Positions 1-9,787 of a stretch of 64,000 nt of DNA are shown here, one piece after another. The stretch lies in NCBI RefSeq assembly GCF_022427145.1, contig NZ_JAKSXN010000012.1, forward strand, positions 31,964-95,963, read 5' to 3'. A program made the position numbers and the translations under genes. The stretch comes from Paenibacillus timonensis. Its GTDB lineage: Bacteria > Bacillota > Bacilli > Paenibacillales > Paenibacillaceae. Below the pieces are notes generated by a model, which was given only the letters and a program-made list of their open reading frames with translations, was not told where the DNA came from and ran no database searches. Within the stretch, counting starts at the first letter, position 1. Each line of letters starts with the position of its first letter.

Positions 1-116
1 GTAAAAGCCAAACGGGCACCTTGCTCCGCCAAACTTTGCGCAATCGCCCATGCGATGCTGCGCTCATTGGCAACCCCCATCACGATTACATTTTTCCCCG
101 CTAATAAATCACCCAT
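1..116 (-). CDS. fabI: Enoyl-[ACP] reductase FabI, N-terminal part (cut by window edge)
   Basis: The reverse strand encodes about 38 residues beginning MGDLLAGKNVIVMGVANERS and continuing IAWAIAQSLAEQGARLAF before the window edge. This is the glycine-rich NAD-binding start of a short-chain dehydrogenase in the FabI form (GVAN-RSIAW), which catalyses the last reduction step of fatty-acid elongation in the cytoplasm. The ATG at 116 follows a strong AGAGGAGG ribosome binding site. Only the first Rossmann strand and helix are visible, so the active-site tyrosine and lysine cannot be checked. I saw no convincing promoter in the 100 bases upstream. Confidence 0.85.
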   Translation of the reverse strand, partial: MGDLLAGKNVIVMGVANERSIAWAIAQSLAEQGARLAF

Positions 117-218
117 GAATATCCTCCTCTATAGTGCACCTTTCATTTTGTACAACTTACCTTATTTCCCTGCAATTTTCAAGAGACCCGAAGATCAGCG
201 CCGGCTTGTCCGAATGCA

Positions 219-1220
219 TTACGGCTTAATGCGCACGCTGGCTCCGTCCAAAATTTCAACGCCATCCTCTTGGTAGCGCGCCATATCCTCCATTAACGCA
301 AATAACGCACCGTCCTTAAGCTTGGCCTCCAGCATGACGTCGACCCGGTCGGTGATCGGGGCGATGCTGCGCAGAAACTCGAGCAGCGGTAGGACGATGA
401 CATGGTCGGCGTGACCACGCGGATCACTGGCGCTTTTGGGGCTGGACGCATGGATCTTCGGCGGCAGCGGATCATCGGCCGGCGAACCGGCCTGCGCATA
501 CGGCGTTTGCCACGTCGCTAGGATGCGCGGCCACAGCTCGGCCGGGGTCTCGCCTTCATGATTCACCCACTGATGGTGAATGTCGAGCACCATCGGAATA
601 CCCAGCGCTTCGCATAGCTCCAGGGTCTCGGGTGCGTTAAACGTCTTATCGTCGTTTTCGAACGTCAAACGTTGCTTGATGCGTTCCGGAAGAGCCGCCA
701 CGTTCTCGCGGAACCGGGCCCCCGCGGTCGGCTTGTCCCCGTAGGCGCCGCCGACATGGATATTGTTCTTCGCCCGGGCGTCCAGGCCCATGGCGTCAAA
801 CATGGCGACATGATGATTCAGATCGCGGATCGAGGATTTCAGCACCTCGGGCCGCGGCGTACTTAATACCGTAAAATGGTCCGGGTGAAAGGACACCCGA
901 AGGCCGTGCTCCTTGACATATTTCCCCACGGCGGCAAACGGCTCCCGCAGCGCTTCGTAAGGATTCCAGTCCGACAGCGACTCGTGGGTCGCTAGAGGAA
1001 TCAGCTTCGAGGAGAAACGGTAGACCTGAATATCGTTGCCGACGTTATGCCGGAGCAGGCGAAGCGTATTATGCAGATTGTCTCCCGCGATCATCTCCAG
1101 CTTACGGATCGCCGCCTCGCGGTCGGCAATCCCGTTAAACGTCTTCAGCGTCATCGTCTTGGACGGCGACGCGTTTTCGATCACGGTGGACATCGCCACA
1201 TAACCGAAGCGTACGATCAT
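219..1220 (-). CDS. uvsE: UV DNA damage endonuclease UvsE
   Basis: A 333-residue protein of the UvsE/UVDE family, TIM-barrel endonucleases that nick DNA 5' of UV photoproducts and start an alternative excision repair path. It opens with the family signature MIVRFGYVAMS and carries the expected metal-ligand segments: FHPDHF (H112, H115), NIHVGGAYGDK (H155), LTFEND (E188), VLDIHHQW (D213 to H216), KIHASS (H257) and MLEAK (E298). Length fits the family, which is about 300-320 residues in Bacillus. Its ATG overlaps the stop of the small upstream gene in an ATGA, indicating translational coupling. UvsE is common in spore formers that must survive sunlight. Confidence 0.93.
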   Translation of the reverse strand: MIVRFGYVAMSTVIENASPSKTMTLKTFNGIADREAAIRKLEMIAGDNLHNTLRLLRHNVGNDIQVYRFSSKLIPLATHESLSDWNPYEALREPFAAVGKYVKEHGLRVSFHPDHFTVLSTPRPEVLKSSIRDLNHHVAMFDAMGLDARAKNNIHVGGAYGDKPTAGARFRENVAALPERIKQRLTFENDDKTFNAPETLELCEALGIPMVLDIHHQWVNHEGETPAELWPRILATWQTPYAQAGSPADDPLPPKIHASSPKSASDPRGHADHVIVLPLLEFLRSIAPITDRVDVMLEAKLKDGALFALMEDMARYQEDGVEILDGASVRIKP

Positions 1221-1546
1221 TTTCGGGCAGGATCTCCAAAAAACATTTCGTACGCCAGAGCGGTCTGTACCGCAGACTCTTCTTCCGTCAGCGGACGGAC
1301 CAGCTCCAGCTCAACCGAGGTAACTTCCTCTCCATTGAAGTTGATTTCGGCAACGCAAGCGGTAATTTTCACGATCGCCACCGCCTTATTATCCGGCGAA
1401 TAAGCGATCACCTTTTGCCCTGTCGGAAATACGCGCAGCCCCGTTTTGAGCATTTTGCCACGACCGTATTCCAGCAGCTCGTAAAGCTCCTGCTCTTTCT
1501 TGAATTTGCAGACCGAGTTGAATTCCGTTTGAAACCCCACCGTCAT
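1217..1546 (-). CDS. Conserved small protein coupled to uvsE, function unknown
   Basis: A 109-residue protein that I do not recognise with certainty. It is hydrophilic, without signal peptide or membrane segment, and looks like a compact mixed alpha/beta fold with two possible strand runs, KVIAYSP and KAVAIVKITACVAEINF. A GGAAAGGAAGGG purine tract sits just before the ATG at 1546. The last codon overlaps the uvsE start by four bases, so the pair is translated together and a link to UvsE expression is likely. Annotation as a DUF2584-type protein is possible but I cannot support it from sequence. Confidence 0.7.
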   Translation of the reverse strand: MTVGFQTEFNSVCKFKKEQELYELLEYGRGKMLKTGLRVFPTGQKVIAYSPDNKAVAIVKITACVAEINFNGEEVTSVELELVRPLTEEESAVQTALAYEMFFGDPARK

Positions 1547-1592
1547 CCCTTCCTTTCCTCAGCCGGCCGTCCGGGCAGCGATGGCCGCCCGA

Positions 1593-2687
1593 CTAGATCC
1601 CGCTTTCGAACTCTAGCGCCTGCCGGGCTGCATAACGCTCCAGCGCCAGCTCGATCAAGCGATCCAGCAGCGCCTCATAGGCCACCCCGGTTTCCCGCCA
1701 CAAGAGCGGGTACATGCTGAAGGGAGTGAAGCCCGGCATCGTATTCACTTCATTAATCCAAACCTTGTGATCCGATTTCCGCACAAAAAAATCGGCCCGG
1801 CACAGTCCGCTGCCGGCGATGGCTTTAAACGCCTTGACCGCCAGCTCGCGGATCCGCTCGGCCAGTTCGGTATCGACAGGTGCCGGAATCAACATCTGCG
1901 ATTTGCCGTCCAGGTATTTGGCCTGGTAATCATAGTATTCTCCAGAGGAGACGATTTCTCCCGGTACGGAAGCGAGCGGCTCGTCGTTGCCAAGCACCCC
2001 GACCTCCACTTCACGGGCATCCACGAATTCCTCGACGATGACCTTCACATCGTAGCGGAAGGCCAGCGCCACCGAAGCCAGCAGCTCCTCGCGATTTCTC
2101 GCTTTAGAAATGCCGACGCTCGAGCCAAGGTTCGCCGGTTTCACGAAGCAAGGGTAGCCCAGCTTCTCCTCGATTCCCTGAATCAGCGTATGGCTGGCAT
2201 GCTCCCATTCGGAAGCGGTGAAGTAGCAGTAAGCGCATTGCTCGAGCCCCGCTTCGGCGAACAGCTTCTTCATAATGACCTTATCCATCCCGGCCGCGGA
2301 GGCAAGCACTCCCGCACCGACATAAGGCAAATCGGCCATTTCGAACAATCCTTGGATCGTGCCGTCTTCGCCGTTCGTGCCGTGCAGAAGCGGAAACACC
2401 ACATCAATATCCGATTGGCCGGATGAAAGCTTGCCGAACAGCAACCCCATCGCGGCGGACGTGTCCCCCGCGCTCCCCCCGAGCTTCAAATCCTCCAGCG
2501 CGGCAAACGGCGCGTTCAGCTTGCCGCCGACTTTCCACTTCCCCTGCTTGTCGATATAAAAAGGAAGCAGTTCGTATTTCTCGTAATTAAACGCCTTAGA
2601 GACGGCGAAGGCCGTCTGCAGCGAAACTTCATGTTCTCCCGATTTGCCCCCGTAGATGAGGCCTACGGTGATTCTGTCCTGTCCCAT
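1593..2687 (-). CDS. ddl: D-alanine--D-alanine ligase
   Basis: An ATP-grasp ligase of 364 residues that joins two D-alanines for peptidoglycan precursor synthesis in the cytoplasm. Visible motifs are GGKSGEHEVS (13-22), LLHGTNGEDGT (100-110), the ATP-grasp segment FVKPANLGSSVG (181-192), and the metal-binding end INEVNTMPGF (311-320). The omega loop contains YQAK (254-257); a tyrosine here is typical of ligases making D-Ala-D-Ala rather than D-Ala-D-lactate. The reading frame is open 24 codons further upstream, but that part runs into the adjacent 175-bp repeat. The ATG at 2687 has an AAAGAGG site six bases before it, so I chose it. Upstream lies 579 bases of repeat DNA before the amidase gene. 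Confidence 0.93.
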   Translation of the reverse strand: MGQDRITVGLIYGGKSGEHEVSLQTAFAVSKAFNYEKYELLPFYIDKQGKWKVGGKLNAPFAALEDLKLGGSAGDTSAAMGLLFGKLSSGQSDIDVVFPLLHGTNGEDGTIQGLFEMADLPYVGAGVLASAAGMDKVIMKKLFAEAGLEQCAYCYFTASEWEHASHTLIQGIEEKLGYPCFVKPANLGSSVGISKARNREELLASVALAFRYDVKVIVEEFVDAREVEVGVLGNDEPLASVPGEIVSSGEYYDYQAKYLDGKSQMLIPAPVDTELAERIRELAVKAFKAIAGSGLCRADFFVRKSDHKVWINEVNTMPGFTPFSMYPLLWRETGVAYEALLDRLIELALERYAARQALEFESGI

Positions 2688-2709
2688 AATAAACCTCTTT
2701 CCTTGAATA

Positions 2710-3253
2710 GGTAGTTCAAAAAGTGATCTTTGGATCACGAGGTACTTCATGAAGATCAATCGACATCGAATCTTGAATTCAGCCGAGCCTTCCGTTGCTC
2801 ACGTAGCTCTTAGCTACGCTCCGCTACTCCGTCTCTAGCTTCATCCAACCTTCTCGGTGCTCCAAACCTAACTTTTTGAACCTCATTGGAATAGGTAGTA
2901 CAAAAAGTGATCTTTGGATCACGAGGTACTTCATGAAGATCAATCGGCATCGAATCTTGAATTCAGCCGAGCCTTCCGTTGCTCACGTAGCTCTTAGCTA
3001 CGCTCCGCTACTCAGTCTCTAGCTTCATCCAACCTTCTCGGTGCTCCAAACCTAACTTTTTGAACCTCATTGGAACTAGGTAGTTCAAAAAGTGATCTTT
3101 GGATCACGAGGTACTTCATGAAGATCAATCGACATCGAATCTTGAATTCAGCCGAGCCTTCCGTTGCTCACGTAGCTCTTAGCTACGCTCCGCTACTCCG
3201 TCTCTAGCTTCATCCAACCTTCTCGGTGCTCCAAACCTAACTTTTTGAACCTC
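2710..3253. repeat. Three tandem copies of a 175-bp element with terminal inverted repeats
   Basis: Copies lie at 2710-2884, 2894-3068 and 3079-3253, each exactly 175 bp and nearly identical, separated by 9-10 bp (attggaata, attggaacta). Each begins GGTAGTTCAAAAAGT (copy 2 has GTACAAAAAGT) and ends ACTTTTTGAACCTC. The ends are imperfect inverted repeats for about 25 bp: GTTCAAAAAGTgAtcTTTGG against GTTCAAAAAGTtAggTTTGG, both followed by A, one mismatch and CAC. Inside is a hairpin word CGTAGCTCTTAGCTACG. A fourth full copy is at 54409-54583. There is no open frame of its own beyond a short tail read into the amidase region. It fills the gap between ddl and the amidase gene and resembles a MITE. 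Confidence 0.9.
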
Positions 3254-3266
3254 CATTGACTCGACT

Positions 3267-4271
3267 CTAGAATCGGTCCGCGATATGAAAAAAACGATAC
3301 ACCGTATTGTCGGTCCAGGCGTAGGAGTCCCGGTAGTCCCAATAGCGGTGTTTGCTTGGCGTCGTATGGGCGTTGACCAGCGGCATGCCGCCGGCGTCGA
3401 ACGCGGTCACGATGGTATTGTGCTGAAACGTGCCGTTGCCGTCCCAATCATAAGCGATGACGTCGCCGAGCTGAAGCTGTTCCGGACGTTCGAGCAGCTC
3501 GGCGCGAAGCCCGGCGCGACTTTGGCCGAGATGGCGTTCCAGCGCGTTGGCGACGGACCAGCTATAGCTCCATAGCTCCCGTCCCCCGACGTAGCCTTTG
3601 TACCACCAGCCCGATTCTCTTTTTCCAGTATAGTTTATTGGGGCTCCGCCTGCAAAGAGGCATTGGGAGATATAGTTCGTGCAGTCGACCTCAAAGGCGG
3701 CGAACTCCGGATTGAAGTTATCCCACCACCGATCGGCGTACAACACGGCCTCCTCGCGCCGGTAGGCAATGCTGCGCGCGCTCCCTCCCCCGAGGACATC
3801 GCGGTTCAAGAACGGTCGCGGCGCAGTGCCTTTACGTCCCGCCGCTTCGCCTTCGTCATAAGCGGGAAGCATGATCGCCGGGTGCCGTTCGGGGATCGGC
3901 TGCTCCACCTTGATGACGATCCAGCCGGAACCGTCGCGAGTCAACGTCAAACGTTGCTTCTCGATCCGTTCCTCCTGGTGGCGGGCGCCTCCCTTTTCAT
4001 AGTATATTTTTCTCGACAGCTGCAGATCGACCTCGATCTCGCCCTCGCGGTTTTCAATCTCGCGCACCAGCTTGGCCCGGGTCTCACAGCGCAACGGCGC
4101 CGCTCCCCGATGACGATACCAGCTCTCCAGCCTGCGCTTCCGTTCGCCCCGCCGCAGCAAATAGTCCACATCGGTAACGACTGTGCCCCCGCTAGGCGTG
4201 CGATAGTCCACTTCGTCCTGGTTCTGCTCGTTTACGTAAACCGACAACGTCTTCTTCCATTCATCCGCCAT
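3267..4271 (-). CDS. Amidase-domain protein (Amidase_6 / NlpC-P60-like)
   Basis: A 334-residue protein. The C-terminal half (about 175-334) matches the Amidase_6 family of papain-like cysteine hydrolases: a tyrosine/tryptophan-rich start (YADRWWDNFNPEF), the catalytic cysteine in DCTNYISQC (C197), a histidine in FQHNTIV (H284) and a polar residue in VNAHTT (N300-H302). The N-terminal half is a separate strand-rich region of the kind found in Paenibacillus and Bacillus members. No signal peptide is visible, so a cytoplasmic, spore or mother-cell role is as likely as cell-wall cleavage. The ATG at 4271 has an AAAAGGAGG site. The stop is 14 bp from the last 175-bp repeat copy, and acnA diverges upstream. 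Confidence 0.85.
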   Translation of the reverse strand: MADEWKKTLSVYVNEQNQDEVDYRTPSGGTVVTDVDYLLRRGERKRRLESWYRHRGAAPLRCETRAKLVREIENREGEIEVDLQLSRKIYYEKGGARHQEERIEKQRLTLTRDGSGWIVIKVEQPIPERHPAIMLPAYDEGEAAGRKGTAPRPFLNRDVLGGGSARSIAYRREEAVLYADRWWDNFNPEFAAFEVDCTNYISQCLFAGGAPINYTGKRESGWWYKGYVGGRELWSYSWSVANALERHLGQSRAGLRAELLERPEQLQLGDVIAYDWDGNGTFQHNTIVTAFDAGGMPLVNAHTTPSKHRYWDYRDSYAWTDNTVYRFFHIADRF

Positions 4272-4415
4272 ACGTTCACGCCTCCTTTTCCCTGTTAGTC
4301 ATTATATGAACGCCCGGGAGGGAGTATGTTTTGCACCTGTCCCGCAGGGGTCTGAAAGCCCATTCATCCGCACTGGTGAAGCCTAAACGGGCTTGGAACC
4401 GGGTACAAAAAGTTC

Positions 4416-4444
4416 TTTACTCACCACGTCAGGGAAGGTATACT
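4416..4444 (+). promoter_or_regulatory. Candidate sigma-A promoter of acnA
   Basis: TTTACT (4416-4421) and TATACT (4439-4444) are separated by 17 bp, a good vegetative promoter match about 60 bases before the acnA start. Confidence 0.6.
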
Positions 4445-4505
4445 AAAATCAAAGAAAATTTGAAATTATGTTTCAACAGGTGAAACCATTCAAGGAGGTA
4501 CATCC

Positions 4506-7223
<2,718 letters not shown>

Positions 7224-7240
7224 ACGTACGCTTTCTATGC

Positions 7241-7277
7241 AAAAGAGTTCCCTTCAAACTACGAAGGGAACTCTTTT
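7241..7277. terminator. Bidirectional terminator between acnA and GNAT gene
   Basis: A 15-bp perfect stem (AAAAGAGTTCCCTTC against GAAGGGAACTCTTTT) with a 7-base loop and A/T tracts on both sides. The stop codon of the convergent GNAT gene lies in one arm. Confidence 0.9.
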
Positions 7278-8135
7278 TAACTTGCAGACGTAATAACGCG
7301 ATTCCGATACGATGGCAAACCCGGTCTTGCTATACAGTTCCAATGCGCCGCGATTCTCAGCGGCTACGCTAAGCCGTATTCGCGTACGACCCAACGCCAG
7401 AAGCAGCCGAACGGTTTGGGCCAGCATCTCACTCCCATACCCGTGCCCCTGGTGGGAAGGCAGCACGCAAAAATCATGGATCACCGCCGCATCGCTCCCG
7501 AGCAGATTGACGCGAATCAAGCCGATCCGCTCCTCCCCGTGGCAACCGATATAGTTGTGGCGGCCGGGTTCCCGGGTATGGCCCAAATACCGGAGCGTCC
7601 ACTCCTCGTCATCGCCAAACGCCTGCGACATGCAGCGCACCATAAAGCCAAAATCCTCGAGCTCCTCCGGACGCAGCCTCAGGTCCGGGTGACCGGCGGT
7701 GCCCTTCGGGAATGCGGTGAGCTCCATGGCGAACTGCGAGCCGTCAAGCCAGGCACCGAGGTGCCCCACGCAACGCAGGCCGGGTTCGGAATCGGCGGGC
7801 ACCTTAAACCGGCAGGTTTGGAATCCCTGCTCGCTCATCTCCGCCTCTGCCGCCACAAATAGACGCTGGAAGATACCTTGACGACGCCATTCCGGATGAA
7901 CCATGACGTTCAGGTTCGCCTCCACTCCATCCGCGGTATACCAGATTAAACATCCGGCGAGATGCCCCTCTGCTTGGTAGAGATAGGCGCGATCGCCGCT
8001 TTCTTTTGTTAAATTATCCAGACCGATATGGAGTTTCGAGCTATCCGCCTGACGGCAAATCTGCTCCAGCTCCCGAATCGGTTCCAGCGATTCCGGCGAA
8101 AATTCCGTTAGCTTCACTATCTGATGCGTTGACAT
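7254..8135 (-). CDS. Tandem-GNAT N-acetyltransferase
   Basis: A 293-residue protein with two GNAT-like halves. The first has the acetyl-CoA binding motif VHPEWRRQGIFQRL and the second VLPSHQGHGYGSEML, followed by the usual NRGALELYSKTGF segment. Duplicated GNATs of this layout include mycothiol-synthase-like enzymes, but the substrate cannot be read from sequence. The frame has an ATG at 8144 only one base after the GGGGG Shine-Dalgarno and another at 8135 ten bases after it; I prefer 8135. The stop codon is inside the terminator shared with acnA. The gene is divergent from the GntR operon. Confidence 0.85.
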   Translation of the reverse strand: MSTHQIVKLTEFSPESLEPIRELEQICRQADSSKLHIGLDNLTKESGDRAYLYQAEGHLAGCLIWYTADGVEANLNVMVHPEWRRQGIFQRLFVAAEAEMSEQGFQTCRFKVPADSEPGLRCVGHLGAWLDGSQFAMELTAFPKGTAGHPDLRLRPEELEDFGFMVRCMSQAFGDDEEWTLRYLGHTREPGRHNYIGCHGEERIGLIRVNLLGSDAAVIHDFCVLPSHQGHGYGSEMLAQTVRLLLALGRTRIRLSVAAENRGALELYSKTGFAIVSESRYYVCKLKRVPFVV

Positions 8136-8189
8136 CAAGTTCATTCCCCCTTTTGCAAAATCGATGCTCCCATGTGATATAAATGAGGC

Positions 8190-8231
8190 TTTACACTACA
8201 TTCACCATCTGTTATATTATAAGTATAACAG
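8190..8231 (+). promoter_or_regulatory. Promoter with overlapping palindromic operator for the GntR operon
   Basis: TTTACA (8190-8195) and TATATT (8213-8218) are 17 bp apart. A perfect inverted repeat, CTGTTATA (8209-8216) and TATAACAG (8224-8231) with a 7-base spacer, covers the -10 box. It lies 25 bp before the GntR gene, so autorepression by that regulator is the simple reading. Confidence 0.7.
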
Positions 8232-8256
8232 TTAGAACAAAAGGAGATGCCACACT

Positions 8257-8643
8257 GTGATTATACAGCTGGATTTACAATCGGACGTCCCGATTTATAC
8301 GCAGCTGGTCCATCAAATTATCGAAGGAATCGCCAGCGGACGGCTGCAACCGGGCGAGCCCCTGCCGTCGGTGCGAAGCCTGGCTTCCGACATCGGCGTC
8401 AACCTGCATACGGTGAACAAAGCCTACACGCTGCTTAAGCAGGAAGGCTACATTCAGGTGCATCGCCAAAAAGGCGTCGTCATTGATCCGGTCGGCATGC
8501 CGCCGGTCACTCCCGAATTCCGCGAGAAGCAGCGGCGCGAGCTGCGTCCGATCGTGGCGGAGGCGATTTGCCGCGGTATGGAGAAGGACGAGCTGCTCTC
8601 CCTAGTGGAGCAAATCCATCAAGAAATTACTCGAAAGGAGTAG
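8257..8643 (+). CDS. GntR-family regulator, YtrA type
   Basis: A 128-residue regulator with an N-terminal winged helix (DVPIYTQLVHQIIEGIASGR, then LPSVRSLASDIGVNLHTVNKAY) and only a short C-terminal tail, which is the small YtrA subfamily. These regulators typically repress operons for ABC transporters or membrane proteins and dimerise through the tail. Translation starts at GTG 8257 after AAAGGAGATG. The next gene begins six bases after its stop, so it is the first gene of an operon with a DUF1648-type membrane protein and a secreted hydrolase. The palindrome over its promoter is a likely binding site. Confidence 0.92.
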   Translation: MIIQLDLQSDVPIYTQLVHQIIEGIASGRLQPGEPLPSVRSLASDIGVNLHTVNKAYTLLKQEGYIQVHRQKGVVIDPVGMPPVTPEFREKQRRELRPIVAEAICRGMEKDELLSLVEQIHQEITRKE

Positions 8644-8649
8644 TGTACT

Positions 8650-9753
8650 ATGATGCTTCTATCTACGTTGTTGTTGTTGCTTATGTTTGTCCCCCTGCTG
8701 GCTTCCCTGGCCTACATGCCGTATTTGACCCGGAGCACGGTGAGCTTTGGCGTGTCGGTCAGCGAGGAGCAGTATTGGAGCGAACCCGTTCGGCGCTTAC
8801 GGCGGCAATATACCGCTGTGAGCGGGGCGATATATTCGCTGCTGCTGGTCGCGTGCCTGCTAAGTCTATGGAACAAGGACGGTAACGCCCAGGGAGCCTG
8901 GTTCGGCGTTTACGTCGGACTCACCATCGTTTTTTCTACGGCCCTCAACCTGGTTTTCTATTTCCGGATGAAAAAATTACGTCCGACCCTGCCAACCGCT
9001 TCAGCTGCTCCCGCCCTGCTGGCGGTGGACACCGGCTTTCGCCGTCAAAAACTGGCGCTCTCCGGCAAGTGGTTCCTGATCCATGCCGTCATTATCGCTG
9101 CCAGCGCGGCGTTGGCATTAAGCCAATACGCCGCCATTCCCGACCCGGTGGCGATGAAATTCGACTTCTCCGGCCAAGTGGTCCACAGTGCCGCGAAATC
9201 TTACCGCATCGTCTTATTTCCGAACGTGATGCAGGTGATTATGACCGTCCTGTTCTGGTTTGTCAACTGGTCGATTCAGCACAGCAAGCAACAGCTTCAG
9301 GCCGGCGATCCGGAGCGTTCGCTCCGCCAAAACGCCGCGTTCCGCCGCAGATGGTCCGTTTTTACGCTGGCTTCCTCGCTGGCACTGGTCCTGATGTTCT
9401 CGTTCATGCAAGTAAACATGATTCGTCCGATGGACCAGAACCTTCTCATGTTGGTTAGCATGGCCGTACCGGTGTTTATCGTACTGTTCGCGCTCGTGTT
9501 GTCCTTCACCACGGGACAAGGCGGAAGCCGGATCGGCCGCGGACCCGCCGCTGCCGGTACAGGCACGGCGCCTGCACAGGATGATCGCTACTGGAAGCTG
9601 GGGGCCATTTACTTTAACCCGCAAGACCCAACGATATTTGTCGAGAAGAGAACCGGCATCGGCTGGACGATGAACTTCGCCAATCCGATCTCTTGGATCA
9701 CCTTGCTTGGCATTCTGGCTGTCATCGGCTGGTCTGCCTGGCTCGCGAAATAG
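8650..9753 (+). CDS. DUF1648/DUF5808 membrane protein
   Basis: A 367-residue membrane protein with about seven hydrophobic segments, at roughly 1-25, 57-75, 85-103, 140-160, 185-205, 230-250 and 258-280, plus one at the C-terminus. The segment from PDPVAMKFDFSGQV is the DUF1648 signature also found in SdpI-like immunity proteins, and DRYWKLGAIYFNPQDPTIFV is the DUF5808 signature near the end. It is cotranscribed with the GntR regulator just upstream and the secreted hydrolase downstream. Relatives of this pair are common in Bacillales; a role in envelope stress or immunity is inference only. The ATG follows CTCGAAAGGAGTAG. Confidence 0.85.
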   Translation: MMLLSTLLLLLMFVPLLASLAYMPYLTRSTVSFGVSVSEEQYWSEPVRRLRRQYTAVSGAIYSLLLVACLLSLWNKDGNAQGAWFGVYVGLTIVFSTALNLVFYFRMKKLRPTLPTASAAPALLAVDTGFRRQKLALSGKWFLIHAVIIAASAALALSQYAAIPDPVAMKFDFSGQVVHSAAKSYRIVLFPNVMQVIMTVLFWFVNWSIQHSKQQLQAGDPERSLRQNAAFRRRWSVFTLASSLALVLMFSFMQVNMIRPMDQNLLMLVSMAVPVFIVLFALVLSFTTGQGGSRIGRGPAAAGTGTAPAQDDRYWKLGAIYFNPQDPTIFVEKRTGIGWTMNFANPISWITLLGILAVIGWSAWLAK

Positions 9754-9787
9754 ATCTAATGGAGCATACATTAAGGAGGAGATTACG

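Noticed and set aside
2710..3253. 175-bp elements as insertion sequences
   Set aside because: Too short to encode a transposase; at most non-autonomous.
3193..3447. Short minus-strand frame running into the 175-bp repeat
   Set aside because: Shadow of the amidase gene that reads through the repeat; no start signal.
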